The notes: generated by a model not told the origin, from the letters alone. DNA of 52,029 bases from CAIVND01 sp035532075 (GCA_035532075.1 DATKRV010000095.1:1-52029), one strand, 5' to 3'. Numbered from the stretch's first letter, positions 35,488 through 44,610 are shown. Translations and numbers: made by a program.

Positions 35488-37254
35488 ATGACGAACGCCT
35501 CCCTCGGAGTGCGGGGGAGCCAAAGAGCCGCTCGCCCCGACCACTACAAGTGGATTGCTCTGTCAAACACGACGCTCGGCGTATTGATGGCCGTGCTCAA
35601 CTCCTCGATCGTCCTGATCGCCATGCCCGACATCTTCCGGGGTATCGGACTGAACCCGCTCACCCCGGGCAACACCGGCTACCTGCTGTGGATGCTGATG
35701 GGCTTCATGGTGGTGATGGCAGTGCTGGTGGTGAGTCTCGGCCGGCTCGGTGACATGCTCGGCCGGGCGAAGATGTTCAATCTCGGCTTCGCCACCTTCA
35801 CGCTGTTCTCGATCCTGCTGTCGATCAGCTGGATGCACGGCCCAGCTGCTGCTCTCTACCTGATCATCTTGCGGGTCGGCCAAGGAGTCGGCGGTGCGCT
35901 GCTCATGGCCAACTCTGCGGCTATTTTGACCGATGCCTTCCCGCCCGATCAGCGCGGTCTCGCCATGGGAATCAACAACGTGGCCATGATCGCGGGCTCG
36001 TTCATCGGCCTCATCCTCGGTGGCCTACTCGCCCCTGTCGGGTGGCGACTCGTGTTCTTGGTATCGGTTCCCTTCGGCCTGTTCGGGACGGTGTGGTCTT
36101 ATCTGAAACTGCGCGACACTGGCGTGCGCAGCAAGTCTCACATCGACTGGTGGGGCAATCTGAACTTCGCCACAGGTCTCATCATGGTCCTCGTTGGCAT
36201 CACCTACGGCCTGCTCCCCTACGGTGGCCACACCATGGGCTGGACAAGTCCGTTCGTCCTCACCATGATTTTCGGTGGTGTGGCCGTGCTGATCGCGTTC
36301 TGCTACATCGAGACCCGCGTCACCGATCCGATGTTCCGTCTCGGGCTGTTCCGCATCAAGGCGTTCGCAGCCGGCAACGCCGCGAATCTGCTCGCTGCGC
36401 TGAGCCGGGGCGGAATGATGTTCATTCTCATCATCTGGCTGCAGGGAATCTGGCTACCCCAACATGGTTACGCGTTCAGCGTGACGCCGCTATGGGCCGG
36501 CATCTACATGCTCCCGCTCACGGCCGGCTTCCTCATCGCCGGTCCCGCCTGTGGGGCACTGGCCGACCGCTACGGTGCCCGGCCCTTCGCCACCGGCGGG
36601 CTGGTGCTCGTCGCTGGCTCCTTCCTCCTCCTCGAGGCGCTACCAGTGGACTTTCCCTATCTCGGCTTTGGAGCCACCCTCTTGCTGAGTGGCATCGGAA
36701 TGGGCATGTTCGGCGCCCCCAACCAGACCGGCATCATGAACAGTCTGCCCCCCGACCAACGCGGAGCAGGAGCGGGGATGATGATGACCTTCATGTCCTC
36801 GGCCCAGGTGCTCTCCATTGGGATCTTTTTTACCCTCATGATCCTCGGTCTTGCTGCGAACTTACCCGCCGCTCTGATCCACGGCTTGACCGCGCAGGGC
36901 GTGAGCACCTCTGTGGCCACTCGAGTGTCGCACCTTCCCCCGGTCGGCAGCCTGTTCGCCGCTTTCTTGGGCTACAACCCCATGGCGCAACTCCTCGGAC
37001 CCGCCGTCCACACGCTCCCACACCACACCGTGACCTACCTGACCGGCCGATCGTTCTTCCCCCGGTTGATTAGCGGCCCATTCGGCAAGGGCCTCCATGA
37101 GGCGTTTGATTTCGCGTTCGGCGCCTGCCTCATCGGCGCCGTCGCCTCGCTGATGCGGGGCAGCAAGTACCACCATGGCCAAGACGATCCGGTCACCGCC
37201 GAAGACCGAGCAGTTGAGGTAGAGACCGAAGCGACGGAGGCGCTCGTAAAGTGA
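35488..37254 (+). CDS. DHA2-family MFS multidrug exporter (EmrB/QacA-like), 14 TM
   Basis: 588 residues with about 14 membrane segments. ALSNTTLGVLMAVLNSSIVLIAMPDI is the DHA2 first helix (motif D1 region), RLGDMLGRAKMF is the A motif, ILRVGQGVGGALLMANSAAILTDAFP contains motif B, and GINNVAMIAGSFIGLILGGLL motif C of antiporters. It should export drugs or other amphipathic compounds by proton antiport. ATG 35488 is chosen because residues upstream in the longer frame (to 35149) have no family match. Stop overlaps the next start (GTGA at 37251-37254). Confidence 0.88.
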   Translation: MTNASLGVRGSQRAARPDHYKWIALSNTTLGVLMAVLNSSIVLIAMPDIFRGIGLNPLTPGNTGYLLWMLMGFMVVMAVLVVSLGRLGDMLGRAKMFNLGFATFTLFSILLSISWMHGPAAALYLIILRVGQGVGGALLMANSAAILTDAFPPDQRGLAMGINNVAMIAGSFIGLILGGLLAPVGWRLVFLVSVPFGLFGTVWSYLKLRDTGVRSKSHIDWWGNLNFATGLIMVLVGITYGLLPYGGHTMGWTSPFVLTMIFGGVAVLIAFCYIETRVTDPMFRLGLFRIKAFAAGNAANLLAALSRGGMMFILIIWLQGIWLPQHGYAFSVTPLWAGIYMLPLTAGFLIAGPACGALADRYGARPFATGGLVLVAGSFLLLEALPVDFPYLGFGATLLLSGIGMGMFGAPNQTGIMNSLPPDQRGAGAGMMMTFMSSAQVLSIGIFFTLMILGLAANLPAALIHGLTAQGVSTSVATRVSHLPPVGSLFAAFLGYNPMAQLLGPAVHTLPHHTVTYLTGRSFFPRLISGPFGKGLHEAFDFAFGACLIGAVASLMRGSKYHHGQDDPVTAEDRAVEVETEATEALVK

Positions 37255-37436
37255 GGGCACAACGACTGGAACGCGAAACAACGACTCCCGCGGCGACTAT
37301 CAAGACGACAATCGATAGGTGGTTTCCCGAACTGCACCCTCAAGTGCGGATCGATTGGCTCGAGTCTGTCGAACAACAGCTACCGATCGTGCTCGAGTTG
37401 TCGGCACCGAGCCCAAGCCCGGGGCGCTCATCGTGA
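37251..37436 (+). CDS. 61-residue small protein coupled between MFS and MerR genes
   Basis: A GTG at 37251 overlaps the MFS stop (GTGA), and its own TGA (37434-37436) overlaps the next GTG (37433) in the same way. The product has a basic N-terminal half, a central TIDRWFPELHPQVRIDWLES and a Ser/Pro-rich tail. I recognise no family. Two exact start-stop overlaps in a row are unlikely by chance, so translation is probable; the link to exporter and regulator suggests an accessory or modulator role. Confidence 0.5.
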   Translation: MRAQRLERETTTPAATIKTTIDRWFPELHPQVRIDWLESVEQQLPIVLELSAPSPSPGRSS

Positions 37437-38020
37437 GCGCCCCGACCACCGCCAATAGCTCGCCCTCACCTCTTCGAGCCGACCCCCGGCACGAGCGACG
37501 CGCCCTCGATGGCTCGCTCCCAACCGATCGTGGGCACAGTGCTGGCCCCCGAGACGGCGAGTCAGCCGGCGCTGGCGAGGATGGCGGTCTTCGCATCGGC
37601 AAGGTGGCTGCTCGTGCCGGAGTTTCAACTCGGACGCTGCGTTACTACGAGGAGCTCGGACTGCTCGAGCCCTCAGGGCGAACCGCGGGAGGTGAACGGC
37701 GCTACCAGACCCAGGACCTTGCACAGCTCGAGCGCATCATCGAGCTGAAAGACCTCCTCGGGATGAACCTCGAGGCGATCCGGGAGCTCCTCACTTCCCG
37801 AGCCCGTCTCGACGAACTGCGCGTCGCTTACAAGTCTCATGAAGACGCCCCTGCCACGACGGGGGACACGGTGCGCCGCGCCATCTTGGAGGAGGCGCTC
37901 GCCCTTCAGGGTTCGCTCATTGAGCGGATGGACTCCAAATTGGCCCGCCTGGCGGCATACCGCGCCGAGATACGTGCCAGCGCTGAGCACTGTGCGGCGC
38001 TCCTTCAACAACTCGAATGA
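37433..38020 (+). CDS. MerR-family transcriptional regulator
   Basis: 195 residues from GTG 37433. The first ~52 residues are polar, low-complexity and unusual. Then comes the MerR winged helix: LRIGKVAARAGVSTRTLRYY, EELGLLEPSGRTAGGERRYQ, followed by LAQLERIIELKDLLGMNLEAIRELL and a C-terminal coiled coil (about 115-195) with no cysteine metal motif, so an organic ligand rather than a metal is likely. Translation is probably coupled to the upstream 61-aa ORF. It likely controls the MFS gene from the promoter at 35379-35407. Confidence 0.85.
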   Translation: MSAPTTANSSPSPLRADPRHERRALDGSLPTDRGHSAGPRDGESAGAGEDGGLRIGKVAARAGVSTRTLRYYEELGLLEPSGRTAGGERRYQTQDLAQLERIIELKDLLGMNLEAIRELLTSRARLDELRVAYKSHEDAPATTGDTVRRAILEEALALQGSLIERMDSKLARLAAYRAEIRASAEHCAALLQQLE

Positions 38021-38326
38021 GTCAGAGTGGATCGACCTGTCGAAACTGCACTTTCCCAAGGCGTGGCTTCACCCGTCGCCAGTTGACCCAATGGAAGCGC
38101 TTGACCCAAGAGCGATTGTGCGTCGCCCGTCGTACACGCATGATCTGCGCAGGTGGGCCGTGCAGTGGGACAGAAGTGAGTCAAGGATGTAAAGCCATTT
38201 ACCCAGCTCAATACCTCTGTCTATATGGCGCTGAGTCAGACTTTGAAGCGCAAAACCCACAATTCTCAAGGCAAAAGGGTGCCCGTCTGACCGCAAGAAA
38301 CGCGATTCAGTTCAAGACTCTGAGAA
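38021..38326. other. Intergenic region, nothing recognised
   Basis: No gene seen between the MerR gene and the end of the GNAT pseudogene. Confidence 0.4.
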
Positions 38327-38845
38327 CTATGCGGTTCGGGAGTACATCGCGACGTCTCGGTGCGCGCCGTGGCGCCAGAACTTCTTGGCCGTGTCGCCAT
38401 CACAGTGAAAGCCAGCGCGTGCAGCAACTGCCCGCGACTTTTCGTTCCCAACTTCCACCAGCAACTCCAAGCGCGCGAATCCTGCACTCTCAAAGGCCCA
38501 GTCGGCGAGCAACTGGATTGCCCTAGTTGTTACACCGGCTCCCCTTGCCTCAGGGGCAATCCAGTAACCGGCTTCCGCGACACCAGTTGACCTTCGTCGA
38601 AAGCGACGAGTCCGATAGAACCCAGTCGTGCTCCGGTAGCGGAAGCTGTTACTGCGAAGTGTGCACCCTTGTGTTCATCCCAGACTGTCTCAGACATTGG
38701 CCACGGTTAGCAATACAGCGTGCTTCATTTCATAAGGAATGGGTACGCGAGTCCAACGCTGAATGTCTGGGTTCTGGCAAGACTCAAATACTCAGGCAAC
38801 ATCATCGCTGTTCCACGGACGTAAGGTAACAACACCGTCACTCAG
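38327..38845 (-). pseudogene. Decayed GNAT (RimJ/RimL-type) acetyltransferase
   Basis: On the minus strand from about 38845: LSDGVVTLRPWNSDDVA, then a TGA, then VFESCQNPDIQRWTRVPIPY in the same frame up to a second stop. MSETVWDEHKGAHFAVTASA and LGSIGLVAFDEGQ follow in a different frame, and AEAGYWIAPEARGAGVTTRA, IQLLADWAFESAGFARLELL ... NEKSRAVAARAGFHCDG in a third, ending at 38327. These are in order the N-terminus, the middle beta strands and the acetyl-CoA-binding region (ARGAGV) of a RimJ/RimL-like N-acetyltransferase. Several breaks show a dead gene within the putative island. Confidence 0.8.
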
Positions 38846-38923
38846 TGTGGGCTGGCTATTTTCACATCAGCCGCCGACTTTCGTCGTTGTGGGTGAGCCA
38901 CTTTCGTTGATCCAAAGTGGACA

Positions 38924-38987
38924 TCACAGTGTGGGCGTTACAGTGTGGGCCGTACAGGACTTGAACCTGTGACCCCTTGCGTGTCAT
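38924..38987. repeat. Right copy of the tRNA-Val-end direct repeat
   Basis: This stretch, covering the 3' half of tRNA-Val and its flank, is the partner of 34905-34966. Just outside the tRNA the sequence CAGTGTGGGC also occurs twice in tandem about 15 bases apart (near 38930 and 38941), perhaps from repeated insertion or slippage. Confidence 0.6.
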
Positions 38988-39019
38988 GCAAGTGCGCTAC
39001 CAGACTGCGCCAACGGCCC
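38946..39019 (-). tRNA. tRNA-Val (GAC anticodon)
   Basis: On the minus strand: acceptor GGGCCGT pairs with ACGGCCC, D arm GCGC-AGTCTGGTA-GCGC, anticodon arm CTTGC-ATGACAC-GCAAG with GAC at loop positions 34-36, and T arm ACAGG-TTCAAGT-CCTGT; discriminator A at 38946. CCA is not encoded. All stems pair, so it is likely functional. Its 3' end is duplicated at 34905-34966. Confidence 0.95.
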
Positions 39020-39107
39020 TTAATCAATCAGAGGTTAGCACTCGACTCGATCGCGGGATCTTCCGCCGGCCAAGGTAATTCGAGGGCAATCGCCTAGAAT
39101 TCTGCCC

Positions 39108-41528
39108 GTGCCAGATACACCTCCCGATCGCACAGGCGAGGCGGCCATTGGTGTCAACGAAATCATTGCAAAACTCGTCACTTACCTCGTGGTGCTCGGG
39201 AGCACTCTTTTCGTCTTTGCACAACTCAATCCAACGCTGCTTTTCAGCAGCTCAATCGATGTCGGCGGTGACAACGCCGCGCATGTTGCCGCGTCATACT
39301 TCTTCGTACATCACCTTTTTCCCCACCTGCAGCTGTCCGGCTGGGATCCCGAATGGTTCGGAGGATTCCCGCTCTATGTCTTCTATTTTCCCCTCCCGGC
39401 GGTCATCACCGCGATATTGACCGGAATCGTCCCCTTCGGCACCGCCTTCAAGATTGTCACGGTGCTTGGATCGGTACTCCTACCGCTTGCCGCCTATCTC
39501 TTTGCCCGTCTCGCCGGTTTTCGCCGTCCAGTCCCCGCCCTGATGGCCGTTTCCTCGCTCAGCTTCTTGTTCAACACCTCCTACACCATCGACGGAGGAA
39601 ACATTCCATCGACGCTTGCTGGCGAATACTCGTTCAGTCTCGCGCTGATCTTTGCACTGTTGTTTCTCGGCACATTGATCTTCACCCTGCGCACCGGCAA
39701 AAAGAGGTGGATCCCACCGATCCTCTTTGCGCTGACGCTTTTGTGTCACGTCGTCCCGGCACTTTTCGTAGCTGGAGGTGCCATTGTATTGATCCTCGTC
39801 TGGCGGGGCCGCGCGCGTGCGTTTCACATCATTGTTCCGCTCGGAGTGGTCGGCGCTCTCTTGAGTGCGTTCTGGTTGATGCGTTTTGGACTTGATCTTC
39901 CCTATTCATCTTCGATGGGGTACACGAGGATCCCCGGCCTCTTCCATATCCTCTTCCCGACATCGGCAGAGGTAGCGATACCGATTCTTGCGATCGTTGG
40001 TTCCGCCTATGCAGTCGCGCGCGGTCAGCGGGTCATCCTCGCTCTCTCATTAATGGCAGTTGGATCTGCATTCGCGTTCTCTGTCCTGCCGTCCGGTCTC
40101 GTGTTCAACGGCCGCTGGCTCCCCTTCTGGTTTTTTACCACCGCGCTCATCGCCGGATACGCAATTGGCGAACTTGGTTCGAGTTTGCTGAGACTTGTGA
40201 GATTCGACTGGCTCAACGCCTCCTTGACACCCGCGATTGCGTCACTTGGGATCATCGCGATCATCGCTGCGTACCTCGGGGTTCTTCCCCTCTATGCAAC
40301 ACCAAGTAGCGCGACAAGCTTTATTCCCTCCTGGGTCTCTTGGAACTATTCCGGATATGAGGCGAAATCCGGATGGCCGAACTATCAGTCGATGGTCGCG
40401 ATGATCAAGCGCTCAAGCGCGAAGTATGGCTGCGGACGACTTGACTACGAATACTCGCCCAACTTCAGCACACCATTTGGTTCAACGCTTGCACCGATGT
40501 CACTCCCGATGTGGACGAACGGATGCATTCAGGTCGCAGAGGGTGTGTACTTCGAATCTTCGACCAGCACGCCATTTCATTTCCTCGATCAGGCCGAACT
40601 CTCGATAGAGCCATCAAACCCGGTCGTGGGCCTGAACTACCAGACGCTCAACGTCGCAGATGGCGTCCGTCATCTCGCCCTCACCGGCGTCAAGTACTTC
40701 CTCGCAAACTCGGCCCAGGTGGAGGCCCAGGCCGTAGCGGATCCACAGTTGACCGAGGTCGGTTCGACACCAGCTGACCCCGCGGCCGTTGAGACCTCTC
40801 CGACATTTCACGATCCCAACCCAAGGTGGATCCTCTATCGCATCGGCTCTTCCCCACTCGTACGCTCACTTTCATTCACACCGGTCGTCGAAACCGGCGG
40901 CTCACACGTGCAGTGGCTGAGCACCGCGCTCGACTGGTATCAGTCCGAACGTGACTGGCCGGTGGTGCTGACAACAGCTGGACCGAAATCTTGGTCGCAC
41001 GTGAAGATCGGCACCCTGGTCGCACCGCGCGCCGGCGCAAGAATCAGCGGCACCTCGATAACAAAAATCCACACCACGAATAATTCGATCAGCTTCCATG
41101 TCAGCAACGTCGGCCGACCCGTGCTGGTCAACATTCCCTATTTTCCGAACTGGAGCGCGAGAGGAGCCTTGGGCCCATACCTCGCCTCTCCGAACATGAT
41201 GGTGGTGGTACCAAGTGCGCATGACGTCACACTGACCTATGAAACAACATTCAGCGACTGGGTCGGACGGTTCATCACCCTGGTCGGCCTCGTGGCACTT
41301 TTCTTCCTGCGTCGCGACCTGCCACAAGATACCTTTCTTGTAGAAGAACGACCAGGCTGGCTCCAAGGGCCCGATACGCGAGCCCAGCGCGAGGGGCGCC
41401 GGGAGGAAACTCGCGGAGATGGTCTCGGGGATCCGAATGAAGATCCGGCCGATGAATCTTCCACTCCAAACCCCGAACTATCTGGCGAACAGCAGTTCGC
41501 GCTTGATAACGAGCAGGATGTCTTGTGA
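39108..41528 (+). CDS. Large multi-pass membrane protein, GT-C/YfhO-like
   Basis: 806 residues from GTG 39108. About eleven membrane segments fill residues 25-390, a large soluble extracellular part follows (about 400-690), and one more membrane helix lies near 720 (VGRFITLVGLVALFFL) before an acidic cytosolic tail. GGDNAAHVAASYFF and WDPEWFGGFPLYVFYFP in the first external region match GT-C/YfhO-type and 6-pyruvoyl-tetrahydropterin-synthase-related membrane proteins. It probably handles a lipid-linked sugar for the envelope. The next gene, a GT2 transferase that could make such a lipid-linked sugar, overlaps by four bases (GTGA). Confidence 0.65.
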   Translation: MPDTPPDRTGEAAIGVNEIIAKLVTYLVVLGSTLFVFAQLNPTLLFSSSIDVGGDNAAHVAASYFFVHHLFPHLQLSGWDPEWFGGFPLYVFYFPLPAVITAILTGIVPFGTAFKIVTVLGSVLLPLAAYLFARLAGFRRPVPALMAVSSLSFLFNTSYTIDGGNIPSTLAGEYSFSLALIFALLFLGTLIFTLRTGKKRWIPPILFALTLLCHVVPALFVAGGAIVLILVWRGRARAFHIIVPLGVVGALLSAFWLMRFGLDLPYSSSMGYTRIPGLFHILFPTSAEVAIPILAIVGSAYAVARGQRVILALSLMAVGSAFAFSVLPSGLVFNGRWLPFWFFTTALIAGYAIGELGSSLLRLVRFDWLNASLTPAIASLGIIAIIAAYLGVLPLYATPSSATSFIPSWVSWNYSGYEAKSGWPNYQSMVAMIKRSSAKYGCGRLDYEYSPNFSTPFGSTLAPMSLPMWTNGCIQVAEGVYFESSTSTPFHFLDQAELSIEPSNPVVGLNYQTLNVADGVRHLALTGVKYFLANSAQVEAQAVADPQLTEVGSTPADPAAVETSPTFHDPNPRWILYRIGSSPLVRSLSFTPVVETGGSHVQWLSTALDWYQSERDWPVVLTTAGPKSWSHVKIGTLVAPRAGARISGTSITKIHTTNNSISFHVSNVGRPVLVNIPYFPNWSARGALGPYLASPNMMVVVPSAHDVTLTYETTFSDWVGRFITLVGLVALFFLRRDLPQDTFLVEERPGWLQGPDTRAQREGRREETRGDGLGDPNEDPADESSTPNPELSGEQQFALDNEQDVL

Positions 41529-42268
41529 GTGCAGTGAACATCGACCCCCGTGAACCGGAACTCCTCCCCGAAGTCTCTGTCGTACTTCCGACGCATAACG
41601 AGGAACTCCTGTTGGCAAACACGGTTGCCACGATCACCACGGAACTTGCCAGACGTGGCCTTCATTACGAGATCATCGTCGTGGAAAACGGGTCGACGGA
41701 TGCCACCCCCGCCATCGCAAAAGAGCTCGCGGATGAGATGCCGGAGCTGCGCGTCGTGGTGCATCAGGTCGGCGACTACGGAGAGGCGCTCTATCTGGGG
41801 ATACGCGCAGCACGTGCTCCAGTCATCACCACCTTCGATGTCGATCTCTTCGACTTTGGATTCTTCGATCTCGCCCTAAGCAGCTTGCGTAACAATCATG
41901 CAGATATCGTCATCGCAAGCAAACGGGCCAAGGGAGCTCGTGACCGGCGTCCCCCAATACGCAGGGTCCTTACCTTTGGATTCATGATAATGCTGAGAGT
42001 GCTCGTCGACCTCCGAGTCACTGACGCACATGGCATGAAACTCCTGCAAGGACCAGTGGCCAATTCAACAGCTGAGCGCTGCGTCATGCGGGGGAGCCTG
42101 TTCGATGTCGAGCTCGTCATCCGTGCCACAAAAATGGGTGCCCGCATCGTCGAGATCCCCGTCTCTGTGCGGGAACTTCGGCCACCGCGTACGGGAATCG
42201 TCCAACGGACGCTCGAGTCTCTCATCGGCGCGATACGACTCCGGTCAATCTTAAAAGCAGAGCAATGA
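41525..42268 (+). CDS. Family 2 glycosyltransferase, dolichol-phosphate-mannose-synthase-like
   Basis: 247 residues from GTG 41525, overlapping the upstream stop. PEVSVVLPTHNEELLLANTV and YEIIVVENGSTDATPAIAKE are the GT-A nucleotide-sugar motif; ITTFDVDLFDFGFF contains a D-x-D metal site. There is no C-terminal membrane pair, as in the soluble DPM1-like forms. It likely transfers a sugar from a nucleotide donor to polyprenyl phosphate, feeding the upstream GT-C-type protein. Confidence 0.85.
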   Translation: MSAVNIDPREPELLPEVSVVLPTHNEELLLANTVATITTELARRGLHYEIIVVENGSTDATPAIAKELADEMPELRVVVHQVGDYGEALYLGIRAARAPVITTFDVDLFDFGFFDLALSSLRNNHADIVIASKRAKGARDRRPPIRRVLTFGFMIMLRVLVDLRVTDAHGMKLLQGPVANSTAERCVMRGSLFDVELVIRATKMGARIVEIPVSVRELRPPRTGIVQRTLESLIGAIRLRSILKAEQ

Positions 42269-42293
42269 CCTAGACCGACAATTGCGGTGCGCA

Positions 42294-43142
42294 CTACCGT
42301 CCAACGAGTTGGGCAACCAGTTTGCTCAGATCCAAATTTGCGAGACGCAGCTGCGCAGCAGCTGTCGCCAAGGAGATCTTCGCGTTCGAGAACGTGGTCG
42401 CCTTGGCTGAAACTGGAGATCCCGAGAGCGCGAGCAGCGATCCCTGCGTTGAACCAAGCTCCGAGATAATCGTTGCCGCCAGCGACTTCAGAGTCTCATC
42501 CAGAACCTGCTCTGAGTGCAGCGATGGGAGAGTTACGCGCGATATCGCAATCGCGGCTGCGGCAGAACTCTCCTTCTCGGAGAGCTGCGCGGCCAATCCG
42601 ATCAAGACATCGACGTTGGCAAGAAGATGGACCTGAGGCACGAGCAGATTCAGGACGCGGAGATTCATCACCTGGCTTACCTGACTTGCCACCATCGCAA
42701 CGGAGGTGTCATCTGCCGCCCCCGCGGCGAGCGAATTGAGCCTTGCCATGGCCAAATCGACCAGATCCGTCAACTGGGAGCGATTGCTCTCTTGAATCAT
42801 TATCTTGGTCGTCAGCGAGTTCACGAGCGACAAGAGCGCGCTTTGGCGGACCAGAATCGCGCGGGAGAACCAGCCCTGCGCCTCGGACAGCGTGACTCCT
42901 GGCGGCAGCACAGCCGAGGAGCTGTCCGGTGAAACCGGAGGAAGTTGAGCGAGCTTCATGGTTCGCTTGGAGCTTTGCAGCATCGCCAGCACCGAGGAGG
43001 TGCCGAGGCCAGATGTCGCACGAAGTCCGGCGGCAAATGCAGCCGGAGCCGCGCCAGCGATCAGCCCGAAGGCGGCCACAAGCACGCACGCGCTGGCCTT
43101 GCGCGCCATTTGTGTACCGCTCTGTCGGTGGAAGGAAATCAT
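42294..43142 (-). CDS. Secreted alpha-helical protein of unknown family
   Basis: 282 residues; ATG 43142 is chosen because GAGGAG lies upstream. A signal peptide (core ASACVLVAAFGLIAGA, ending AAFAAG near 38) precedes a region rich in Ala, Leu, Ser and Val, with long predicted helices and no Cys after the signal. The repeating small-residue helix pattern might be a coiled-coil surface or cell-wall protein. I recognise no family. Convergent with the GT2 gene; the LCP ligase gene is divergent. Confidence 0.6.
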   Translation of the reverse strand: MISFHRQSGTQMARKASACVLVAAFGLIAGAAPAAFAAGLRATSGLGTSSVLAMLQSSKRTMKLAQLPPVSPDSSSAVLPPGVTLSEAQGWFSRAILVRQSALLSLVNSLTTKIMIQESNRSQLTDLVDLAMARLNSLAAGAADDTSVAMVASQVSQVMNLRVLNLLVPQVHLLANVDVLIGLAAQLSEKESSAAAAIAISRVTLPSLHSEQVLDETLKSLAATIISELGSTQGSLLALSGSPVSAKATTFSNAKISLATAAAQLRLANLDLSKLVAQLVGR

Positions 43143-43317
43143 GTGCGCTCCTCGGTAGGGGTTTACCTATCAACACCCCTCTGACCAGCACCTCCACTAT
43201 TGCATGTATCGACCGAGGGTATCGCCCGCATTTGTTAGCGAAGCGTAAGAGGAATATTGAGAACATGTTGCAAAGGCGCCGACACTCGAGGGCCGCATTC
43301 CACTACCGTTACTGCCC

Positions 43318-44610
43318 ATGCCCGAAACCAAGGCCAACTCCGAGCGCGGGCGCCGACACGGTCTGAGGCGCTCGACGCGGCCGACGCGTGCACGCACGGC
43401 ACTGACTCCAGCTCTCGCGAAGACCTTTCGCAGACGACGCATTCTGTTGTTTTTTGGCTCGATAATCGGACTGTTCGTGCTTGTCGTCGGCGGCGTGTTC
43501 GGCTACGCATACTGGCGTTACGGCCAATTTCCGAAGGTCAATATCCCCGGCCTTAACTCCCGACCGACAACCGGCGCGTTCGACATCTTGATTGTCGGTT
43601 CCGATTCGCGCGCCTTTGCCGGAAACACCGGTGCAAATTCCCAGGCATACGGGTCGAGTTTAGCGATCGGAGGCCAGCGCAGTGACGTCACGATCATCGC
43701 TCGTGTGGATCCCGCCAACCAGACGGTGCACCTTCTCTCGATACCGCGCGACACCTACGTCAAGATTCCCGGACACTTCGCGTATATCTCGGGATACAAC
43801 CGGATCAACACGGCATTCAACAATGGTCCGCAGTTGCTTGTTCAGACGATTCAGCAGAATTTCCACATTCCAATCTCTGACTACATCGATATCAACATCG
43901 AGGGCCTGACGAACATGGTGAATGCGATCGGAGGTGTCTACCTCGACTTTCGCTATCCGGTCTATGACCTCGAGTCACATCTCGGCATCTCCAGGGTCGG
44001 CTGTCACCTAGTGTTTGGATCCCAGGCGGTCGCGCTCGTCAGAAGCCGCCACCTGTATTACAAGATACATGGCAAATGGAACTACGACGGGCTCTCGGAC
44101 TGGAGCAGGATCCAACGACAGGATGCCTTTTTCAGAGCGCTCCTCCCGCGTCTGAAAGGAATCGTCACCAGTCCGACCGGGATGAACTCGTTTCTCGGAG
44201 CGGCCCAAAAGAACATCACCATCGACCGGTCCCTCTCGGTGGGCGAGATCATTTCGCTCGCTCGAATCTTTCGGCACATTTCGGGCTCCTCGCTTGTCGC
44301 GCAAACGCTCCCGACCGCCCCTGCGGTGATCAAAGGTGAGGACGTAGTGATCCCTGCACCACAACAGGATGCCAATGTGATCGCGGCGTTCCTCGCGATC
44401 GGATCGACGAAGACGACGTCATACCCCCTGCCACATTTACGTAGCAGCGACGTCGCGACGGCTCTCCTGACGGCCGCAACAGTCGTGGTGGCAAACGCCG
44501 GCGTGACGGTAACGACCATCCCTGGCATTCCAGCTCCAAGCACCTCCCAGATCGTTACGAATACCCAGCCCGAGCCATGGAACCCTGTTCCATGCCACGT
44601 GGGTGGTTAG
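43318..44610 (+). CDS. LytR-CpsA-Psr (LCP) family cell-wall polymer ligase
   Basis: 430 residues. A basic cytosolic N-terminus and one membrane helix (about 41-63) precede the LCP domain: FDILIVGSDSRAF, RSDVTIIARVDPANQTVHLL, SIPRDTYVKIPG, NRINTAFNNG and ISDYIDINIEGLTNMVNAIGG. LCP enzymes move a polymer such as arabinogalactan or teichoic-type glycan from a lipid carrier to peptidoglycan at the outer membrane face. The C-terminal 70 residues form a variable LytR_C-like tail. Its neighbours GT-C and GT2 genes suggest an envelope-glycan cluster. Confidence 0.9.
   Translation: MPETKANSERGRRHGLRRSTRPTRARTALTPALAKTFRRRRILLFFGSIIGLFVLVVGGVFGYAYWRYGQFPKVNIPGLNSRPTTGAFDILIVGSDSRAFAGNTGANSQAYGSSLAIGGQRSDVTIIARVDPANQTVHLLSIPRDTYVKIPGHFAYISGYNRINTAFNNGPQLLVQTIQQNFHIPISDYIDINIEGLTNMVNAIGGVYLDFRYPVYDLESHLGISRVGCHLVFGSQAVALVRSRHLYYKIHGKWNYDGLSDWSRIQRQDAFFRALLPRLKGIVTSPTGMNSFLGAAQKNITIDRSLSVGEIISLARIFRHISGSSLVAQTLPTAPAVIKGEDVVIPAPQQDANVIAAFLAIGSTKTTSYPLPHLRSSDVATALLTAATVVVANAGVTVTTIPGIPAPSTSQIVTNTQPEPWNPVPCHVGG

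Larger units (their letters stand above)
34905..38987. mobile_element. Putative tRNA-Val-flanked genomic island remnant
   Basis: About 4 kb lies between an imperfect direct copy of the tRNA-Val 3' end (34905-34966) and the tRNA itself (matching stretch 38924-38987). Cargo is an MFS exporter, a 61-aa ORF, a MerR regulator and a GNAT pseudogene. Integrases normally use the 3' end of a tRNA, and the island lies on its 3' side, as expected. No integrase or transposase is visible, so the element is a remnant or moved in trans. Confidence 0.5.
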
